64,000 nt of DNA from Candidatus Aquidulcis sp. (GTDB lineage Bacteria > Chloroflexota > Anaerolineae > UBA4142): the NCBI GenBank assembly GCA_020723345.1, contig DYJA01000020.1:17989-81988 (forward strand), given 5' to 3'. Shown here piece after piece: positions 59,066-64,000 of this stretch. How positions within the stretch are numbered: position 1 is the first letter of the stretch; each line of letters opens with the position of its first letter. Below the pieces are notes generated by a model. It saw nothing but the letters and a program-made list of their open reading frames with translations. It made no database searches and had not been told where the DNA came from. The position numbers and the translations under genes are program-made.

Positions 59066-60322
59066 ATGGAACATCGTAAACGAATCATTCCGGTTGTACT
59101 TATCGTCTTGCTCGCGTTCGGCGGGGATTATGCGTACTCGACCAATCGTCTGCCGTTTGTTTCGACCGCCAGCGTTTTTGTGGATAGCGTGTCGGGCTTT
59201 ATCGAAGGCGAAGAAATTTCGATTGCGGCGGAAATCGGCGGGCGGATCGAAATTGTCGCGGTAGATGAGGGTGAAGCGGTAACCAAGGGGCAAGAGTTGG
59301 TGCGGCTGGATCGCGCGACGCTCGACGCGCAGCTCGCGCAAGCGCAAGCCGCGCTCGGCACCGCGCAAGCGCAACTCGCGCAGGTCAAAGCGGGCGCGCG
59401 CGCGGAAGACATTCGCCAAGCCGAAGCCGCGCTCGCGCAAGCGATTGCCCAGCGCGACGGCGCGAAACGCGCGTGGGACAACGCGGCAGCGGTGCGCGAT
59501 ACGCCGCAGGAACTCGACGTGCGGATCGCGGCGGCGGACGCGCAACTCAAGGCGGCGAAAGCCCAAATCGATGTCGCGACCGCAAATGCGGTCTCGGCGA
59601 AAACGCGCGTTGACGCGGCAGGCGGCGTGGATCAGCCGAGTCCGCAAGGCAAGCAGTTGGTCAATCAATGGTGGGCGGCGGAAGCGACGCTGCAAGCCGC
59701 GGTAGCAACTTATAACGGCACTCTGAAAACGCTGGAACTTTTGAACAACATGAAAGCGCAACCGTTGACTTTGAATCCGCAAGTGGACGCGGCAAAAGCG
59801 CAATACGAATCGGCGGTGGCGGCGGTGACTAGCGCGCAGGCGCGGCTTGATGCGACGAAAGCGGGACCGACGAAAGAGCAAGTGAACGTCGCGGAAGCCG
59901 CGGTGAAGCAAGCCGAAGCCGCGCTCGGCGTGTTGCAGGTGCAATCCAACAAGATGACGCTGAAGAGTCCTGCGAACGGCATCGTCACGCGCCGCGTCGC
60001 GCACACCGGCGAAATCGCCGCGCCGAACGCGTCGTTGTTGACGATCGCGAACTTGGAAACGGTGAAACTGACGATTTACGTACCCGAGACGCAAATCGGC
60101 AGCATAAAAATCGGAAACACGGTTCCGATTCAAGTGGACTCGTTCCCCGGCAAAGTGTTTCAAGGCAAAGTGATTTTCATCGCGTCGCAAGCGGAGTTCA
60201 CGCCGCGCAACGTGCAAACGAAAACGGAACGCGTGAACACGGTGTTCGCGGTCAAGGTGCAAATTCCGAATTCGCAAATGGAGTTAAAGCCGGGGATGCC
60301 GGCGGACGCGGCGTTGAAATGA
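59066..60322 (+). CDS. HlyD-family membrane fusion (adaptor) protein of the exporter
   Basis: This is a 418-aa periplasmic-adaptor type protein. A single N-terminal helix (about residues 7-27) anchors it. The biotinyl-lipoyl half (SIAAEIGGRIEIVAVDEGEAV) is split by a long Ala/Gln-rich coiled coil (about 90-310), and then SPANGIVTRRVAHTGEIAAP completes the lipoyl domain. A beta-barrel follows (LETVKLTIYVPETQIGSIKI). It corresponds to YbhG of the YbhGFSR exporter. It closes the operon; no second permease or outer-membrane factor follows. The ribosome site is weak (GAGGTG). Confidence 0.92.
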   Translation: MEHRKRIIPVVLIVLLAFGGDYAYSTNRLPFVSTASVFVDSVSGFIEGEEISIAAEIGGRIEIVAVDEGEAVTKGQELVRLDRATLDAQLAQAQAALGTAQAQLAQVKAGARAEDIRQAEAALAQAIAQRDGAKRAWDNAAAVRDTPQELDVRIAAADAQLKAAKAQIDVATANAVSAKTRVDAAGGVDQPSPQGKQLVNQWWAAEATLQAAVATYNGTLKTLELLNNMKAQPLTLNPQVDAAKAQYESAVAAVTSAQARLDATKAGPTKEQVNVAEAAVKQAEAALGVLQVQSNKMTLKSPANGIVTRRVAHTGEIAAPNASLLTIANLETVKLTIYVPETQIGSIKIGNTVPIQVDSFPGKVFQGKVIFIASQAEFTPRNVQTKTERVNTVFAVKVQIPNSQMELKPGMPADAALK

Positions 60323-60480
60323 AGGTGTCAACGAATGTTCGAACGAATAAACGAATAGTCACATCTCCTGATTCGACATTCGTTTACCCTGGCATGACTG
60401 TGGCGCAGTTCAGCCACAGCCACGTTCCCGCCAGGGCAAGTGTTCGTTGCCGATTCGTTGAGGCGGCTTCGAGAAACAAG
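60323..60480. repeat. Repeat-filled spacer after the exporter operon
   Basis: No gene is seen. CGAATGTTCGAACGAATAAA is a word repeat, followed by nested inverted repeats CCCTGGC/GCCAGGG and CTGTGGC/GCCACAG. All could form RNA stems. Confidence 0.5.
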
Positions 60481-60512
60481 ACCCGACCGGTCTGGGAGAT
60501 TGGTCGGGTTTG
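60481..60512 (+). terminator. Terminator of the exporter operon
   Basis: ACCCGACC and GGTCGGGT form the stem around GGTCTGGGAGATT, with a short TTTG tail. Confidence 0.65.
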
Positions 60513-60604
60513 TGCTCACGCGGCAGAGGATGGTGCGCCTAACGGCTGGCGTTAGCGGGTGGGCGGGCGTGGATTCGCTTTGAGCGTCATCCCTCATCCT
60601 TTGT

Positions 60605-61045
60605 TCAGATTTTCCATCCCATCGCGCGCAGCAAAATCTCGATGCCGAGCGCGATCAAGACGAGCGCCCAGATCACGCCCCAGTTCACCAGGTTGCCCAA
60701 ACCGATCCCGAGGAAGACGAAGCCGAGGATGATGCTCCCTGCGACATGTCGTCGATACGACGGCAGGATCAAGCGCGCGGCAACTTCGGCAAAAATGATC
60801 ATGCCCGCGCCGAGAAAGATCAATCCCCACGTGCTGATGCGAAACGGGAACGGACCGAGCGGCGCATCGCCGCGCATGCCGAGCGCAGGCAGCCACCCCA
60901 GGTTTTCCGCGAGTAGAACTACGCCCGCCCAGATGATGATCGCGCCCCACACAATCGTGCTCAACGGATCGGAGCGCCCCTTTTCTTCTTTCTCGTGGTG
61001 CTTTTCGTCCTTTTCGTCTCTTTGATCGCGTGATTGGTCGGACAT
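60605..61045 (-). CDS. Small four-helix membrane protein (LiaI/LiaF-TM or DUF5668-like)
   Basis: This is a 146-aa protein. The first 27 residues are a highly charged Asp/Glu/Lys/His segment (DQRDEKDEKHHEKEEKGRSD). Four hydrophobic helices follow, at about 30-47, 70-86, 98-113 and 117-138. The GxxxxxGxxLLxxNLGxL-like phrase IIIWAGVVLLAENLGWLPAL is the mark of the LiaI/LiaF-TM and DUF5668 families, often tied to envelope stress. Function is not known. GGGGAGG precedes the ATG. Its 5' leader is the second copy of the three-hairpin element, at the same distance as for the TPR lipoprotein. It is transcribed alone. Confidence 0.7.
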   Translation of the reverse strand: MSDQSRDQRDEKDEKHHEKEEKGRSDPLSTIVWGAIIIWAGVVLLAENLGWLPALGMRGDAPLGPFPFRISTWGLIFLGAGMIIFAEVAARLILPSYRRHVAGSIILGFVFLGIGLGNLVNWGVIWALVLIALGIEILLRAMGWKI

Positions 61046-61064
61046 AGATTCCTCCCCTTGAACA

Positions 61065-61155
61065 TAGCCCCAGTCGTAAACGACGGGGCTGATCAGTTCA
61101 AGGACGCTTGAGCGTCCTTCGTCTGTTCAGCCCGAAGATTGATCTTCGGGCATTT
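61065..61155 (-). promoter_or_regulatory. Three-hairpin 5' leader element, copy 2
   Basis: Read on the minus strand it matches copy 1 (5950-6046) at all but about a dozen positions. The TCAA loops of hairpins 1 and 2 are identical. In hairpin 3 the changed base (AGCCCC against AGCCCT) still pairs with GGGGCT, as C-G instead of U-G. The distance from the element to the start codon is 20 nt, against 19 nt in copy 1. Confidence 0.6.
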
Positions 61156-61289
61156 TCTTGAATCGCGGCGCAACAAAAACACCTGACGCGAATGGCGCAC
61201 CGCGCGCGCCCAGCATCAGGCGCATCGAATCTTCGCGCGTAGTATACAACCGTCGCGCCAAAAGTCAAGGTGTTGCTCGGGCGATTGTG

Positions 61290-61298
61290 TGCTATACT
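61290..61298 (+). promoter_or_regulatory. Extended -10 promoter of the WD40 gene
   Basis: TGC followed by TATACT forms an extended -10; no good -35 is present. The start of transcription would fall near 61305, two bases before the ATG, so the mRNA may be leaderless. No ribosome site is seen. Confidence 0.5.
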
Positions 61299-61306
61299 GA
61301 ACGTCG

Positions 61307-63721
61307 ATGAATGGGATAGACGATCTTGGCAAGTCAGCGGCGCGACGACGGATCGCGCTTGCCGCGCTGATCGGCGCGCTGGCGATATTTGTGATCATCG
61401 CGTTCGCGGCAGGCACGTTTGTTTTATTCAAATGGAATGAAGCGATTGCGGAGCGCGATACCGCGCGCTCGCGCGAATTAGCCGCGCACGCCATCGCGCA
61501 ATTGCCGCTTGATCCCGAACTGAGCGTGCTGCTTGCCGTCGAAGCAAGCAAAATCAAACCGACCGCGCAAGCGCAAGATGCGCTGATCCAATCGCTGTTC
61601 GAATCGCGCGTGCGCGCAGTGATGCGCGGGCATACAAGCTGGATCTATCGCGCGGCGTTTAGCCCCAATGGCAAATCCATTGTCACGGCGAGCAATGACA
61701 ACACCGCGCGCATTTGGGACGCGGCGACGGGTGCGCGCGTTATGGAATTGCGCGGACACACCGCGCCGGTCGTGAGCGCGACGTTCGGTCCCGATGGCAC
61801 GTCGATTGTCACCGCGAGTTGGGACAACACCGCGCGGGTGTGGGATGTCAACACAGGCGCATCGCTGCTCGAATTGCGTGGGCATACCGGTTCGGTCTTG
61901 AGCGCGCTGTTCAGCCCTGATGGCGCGTCCATCGTCACGGCGAGCGCGGACGGTACGGCGCGCGTTTGGGACACGAACGCGGGTACGCTGTCGCTCGAAA
62001 TGCGCGGGCACGCGAGTTGGGTTTATCGCGCCGAATTCAGTCCTGATGGTGGATCGATTGTCACCGCGAGTTGGGATGGCGCGGCGCGCGTGTGGGACGC
62101 GCGCACGGGCGCGCGTCGCGTAGAATTGCGCGGACACACTGAGGCGTTAGTTGGCGCGGCGTTCAGCCCCGACAGCCACTTTGTCGTCACGGCAAGCAAC
62201 GACAACACCGCGCGCATTTGGAATATCGGCGCGAACAAATCGATTGAGTTGCGCGGACACAGCGCGCCCGTCGCGAGCGCGGCGTTCAATCCCGATGGCG
62301 ATTTCGTCGTCACCGCGAGCGACGATGGTACCGCGCGCGTGTGGGATGCGCGGACAGGCGCGCGGCTCGCGGAATTGCGCGGGCATACCCAGGTTGTCAG
62401 CCGCGCGGCATTTAGTCCCGATGGCAAATTAATCGTCACGACAAGTTGGGACGGTACTGCGCGAATCTGGAATGTGCGCAACGGCAAATCGATTGCCGAA
62501 CTGCGCGGGCACACGGATCGCGTGCTGAGCGCGTCGTTCAGTCCCGACAGCCGCTTTGTCGTCACGACGGGCAACGACAACACCGCGCGCGTTTGGGAAA
62601 TCAACCCGCTCGCGCCGCCGACCGAATTGCGCGGACATACCGATGCCGTGCTGGGCGCGGGGTTCAGTCGCGATGGCGCGTTCATCGTCACCGCAAGCGA
62701 GGACGACGCCGCGCGCATTTGGGACGCGCAAAGCGGCGCGCCTGTCACGCAATTGCGCGGACACACCGATGCGGTGCTGAGCGCGGTTTTTAGTCCCGAC
62801 GACAAATCAATCGCGACGGCAAGTTGGGACAACACCGCCCGCATTTGGGATGCCGCGACCGGCGCGCTGCGGATGGAATTGCGCGGTCACACCAACTTTG
62901 CGAACAGCGCGGAATTTAGTCCTGACGGCAAATCAATTGTCACCGCGAGTTGGGACAACACGGCACGCATCTGGGATGTGAATACGGGTGCGAGCCGCGT
63001 TGTGTTGCGCGGTCACTTGGATCGAATCCTCAGCGCGACATTCAGTCCCGACGGTAAATCGGTCGTTACCGCAAGTTGGGACAAGACCGCGCGGGTCTGG
63101 GACGCGCATAGCGGTACGCTGATCACGGAACTGCGCGGGCATCGCGGTCCCGTACTGCACGCCATGTTCAGCCCCGATAGCAAAAGCGTCGTCACTGCGA
63201 GTGATGACAAAACCGCGCGCATCTGGGACGCGCGCAACGGTACGCTGATCGCGGAACTGCAAGGACACCGCGCGCAAGTCGTGAGCGCGCTCTTCAGCCC
63301 GGATGGCGCGTCGATTGTGACCGCGAGTTGGGACAATACCGCGCGATTGTGGGACGCGCGCACGGGCGCGCCGCGCGCGGAACTGCGCGGACACGCCGAC
63401 ATCATATCGAGCGCGGCGTTCAGTCCGAACGGCAACTTCATCATCACGACGAGCGCGGACGGGACCGCGCGGCTTTGGAGCGCGATTTCGGGCAAAGGAC
63501 TCGCGGACTTGCGGGGACACGCGGGCGCGGTTCTCAGCGCGGCGTTCAGTCCTGATTCCAAATTGATCGTCACGGCAAGCGACGACAAAACCGCGCGCGT
63601 TTTTGTTTGCCAAGTGTGCGCCGCGAAAGATTTGCGCGCGTTCGCGCAGACGCGCGTCCCGCGCGAACTGACTTGCCAGGAGCGTCAGACGTACTTGCAC
63701 GAGTCGCGCGCGTGTCAATAA
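61307..63721 (+). CDS. Membrane-anchored WD40 protein with 16 repeats
   Basis: This is an 804-aa protein. One membrane helix (about residues 18-41) is followed by a short helical linker (AERDTARSRELAAHAIAQLP, then ELSVLLAVEASKI), the same linker that precedes WD40 domains in many bacterial STAND or kinase proteins. Residues 106-777 are 16 WD40 units of about 42 residues, each with an LRGH start and an ARIWD-type end, enough for two eight-bladed propellers. The units are very similar to each other at the DNA level. The last 27 residues hold four cysteines. No enzymatic domain is attached, so it is probably a docking platform at the membrane. Confidence 0.9.
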   Translation: MNGIDDLGKSAARRRIALAALIGALAIFVIIAFAAGTFVLFKWNEAIAERDTARSRELAAHAIAQLPLDPELSVLLAVEASKIKPTAQAQDALIQSLFESRVRAVMRGHTSWIYRAAFSPNGKSIVTASNDNTARIWDAATGARVMELRGHTAPVVSATFGPDGTSIVTASWDNTARVWDVNTGASLLELRGHTGSVLSALFSPDGASIVTASADGTARVWDTNAGTLSLEMRGHASWVYRAEFSPDGGSIVTASWDGAARVWDARTGARRVELRGHTEALVGAAFSPDSHFVVTASNDNTARIWNIGANKSIELRGHSAPVASAAFNPDGDFVVTASDDGTARVWDARTGARLAELRGHTQVVSRAAFSPDGKLIVTTSWDGTARIWNVRNGKSIAELRGHTDRVLSASFSPDSRFVVTTGNDNTARVWEINPLAPPTELRGHTDAVLGAGFSRDGAFIVTASEDDAARIWDAQSGAPVTQLRGHTDAVLSAVFSPDDKSIATASWDNTARIWDAATGALRMELRGHTNFANSAEFSPDGKSIVTASWDNTARIWDVNTGASRVVLRGHLDRILSATFSPDGKSVVTASWDKTARVWDAHSGTLITELRGHRGPVLHAMFSPDSKSVVTASDDKTARIWDARNGTLIAELQGHRAQVVSALFSPDGASIVTASWDNTARLWDARTGAPRAELRGHADIISSAAFSPNGNFIITTSADGTARLWSAISGKGLADLRGHAGAVLSAAFSPDSKLIVTASDDKTARVFVCQVCAAKDLRAFAQTRVPRELTCQERQTYLHESRACQ

Positions 63722-63723
63722 AG

Positions 63724-63759
63724 TAGACCCGAAGGGCTTCTGAAAACCCTTCGGGTCTA
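63724..63759. terminator. Hairpin after the WD40 gene
   Basis: TAGACCCGAAGGG and CCCTTCGGGTCTA form a perfect 13-bp stem with an A-rich loop. The U-run is short, so termination is likely but not certain. Confidence 0.6.
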
Positions 63760-64000
63760 TACCGAATCTAGTCAGGCGTCCTCAGTCGCTCGTCATTTCG
63801 AGAATACATACCGCACAGCGGTATGTTCGCGGTCAGAAACTGCGCGTGTTTGTTCGTCGTGGGCGATTCATCGCCGCCCCATGCGCTGAAGCGCATACTA
63901 CGAACGCAAGTTTCTGGGTAATTTTTCATGAACTTGCGTTCACCCGCGTTCCGATGAAAATGTTGCGCGGGCGGCTCGCCCGTCGCAGAGCGAGCCAGCG
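63760..64000. repeat. Intergenic run of small hairpin modules at the right edge
   Basis: No gene is seen. Modules include ATACCGCACAGCGGTAT, GGCGATTCATCGCC, GCGCTGAAGCGCATACTAC (also at 24497) and an inverted pair GAACGCAAGTT/AACTTGCGTTC. The region continues past the window. Confidence 0.5.

Noticed and set aside
58889..60277. 462-codon minus-strand frame opposite the HlyD gene
   Set aside because: Composition is Arg/His-rich and it mirrors the Ala/Gln coiled coil of HlyD.
61622..63600. Regularly spaced repeats suggesting a CRISPR array or satellite
   Set aside because: The unit is 126 bp, fully coding and translates into WD40 blades.
62023..63718. Long minus-strand frames opposite the WD40 gene
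   Set aside because: They are periodic with the 126-bp units, so they are a by-product of the repeats.
1..64000. tRNA, rRNA, insertion sequence with transposase, integrase, prophage or replication origin
   Set aside because: I looked for cloverleaf-like segments, transposase or integrase motifs and DnaA-box clusters and found none that I could support.

Overview
The window is high-GC bacterial DNA with very dense coding on both strands. I see no rRNA, tRNA, transposase, prophage or CRISPR array. The gene content (a CIRCE-controlled groESL, DUF5679 and Lcl-domain proteins, large PAS/GAF sensors, a long WD40 protein, many palindromic intergenic repeats) fits Chloroflexota, probably an Anaerolineae-like lineage. 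That assignment is inference; no phylogenetic marker was compared.

Layout. (1) 1-5840, minus strand: a metal-trafficking operon of a Fur-family regulator, CbiM/NikM, a CooC ATPase, Sco, PCu(A)C, CtaG, a second CooC and CbiQ (cut by the left edge). It joins nickel uptake and insertion to copper delivery for cytochrome oxidase, behind a consensus promoter with a 20-bp palindromic operator. (2) 5940-10700, plus strand: a TPR lipoprotein, a radical SAM enzyme with a Tat/lipoprotein signal, and a membrane-fused spermidine-synthase-like protein that carries repeat elements inside its coding sequence. (3) 10773-24230, minus strand: a sensory cluster of three PAS histidine kinases, a double receiver and a REC/GAF/PAS/HD-GYP protein, pointing to c-di-GMP output. 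(4) 24626-29971, minus strand: two exported Lcl-domain proteins and an OmpR-type two-component system. (5) 30169-35320: a Phd/PIN toxin-antitoxin pair and a type III restriction-modification system. (6) 35360-46870: RadA, two exported modular proteins, a candidate non-coding RNA, groES-groEL, DUF5679, an M1 peptidase lipoprotein, an RRM protein and a RhlE-type helicase. (7) 47127-50948: a type IIG restriction-modification enzyme and an F420/FMN oxidoreductase. (8) 51087-60322, plus strand: an ABC-2/HlyD exporter operon led by an unusual GIY-YIG-TetR fusion, interleaved with two 2-hydroxyacyl-CoA dehydratase activase-type proteins. One of its two ATPase genes is broken by a palindromic insertion. 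(9) 60605-63721: a small membrane protein and a 16-repeat WD40 protein.

The most unusual themes are these. First, the GIY-YIG-TetR regulator has two tandem operator-like repeats exactly 20 bp apart over its own consensus promoter. Second, a three-hairpin 5' leader occurs twice, each time at nearly the same distance from a start codon. Third, several families of palindromic and word-like repeats invade intergenic spaces, gene ends and even reading frames, sometimes in frame and once breaking a gene.
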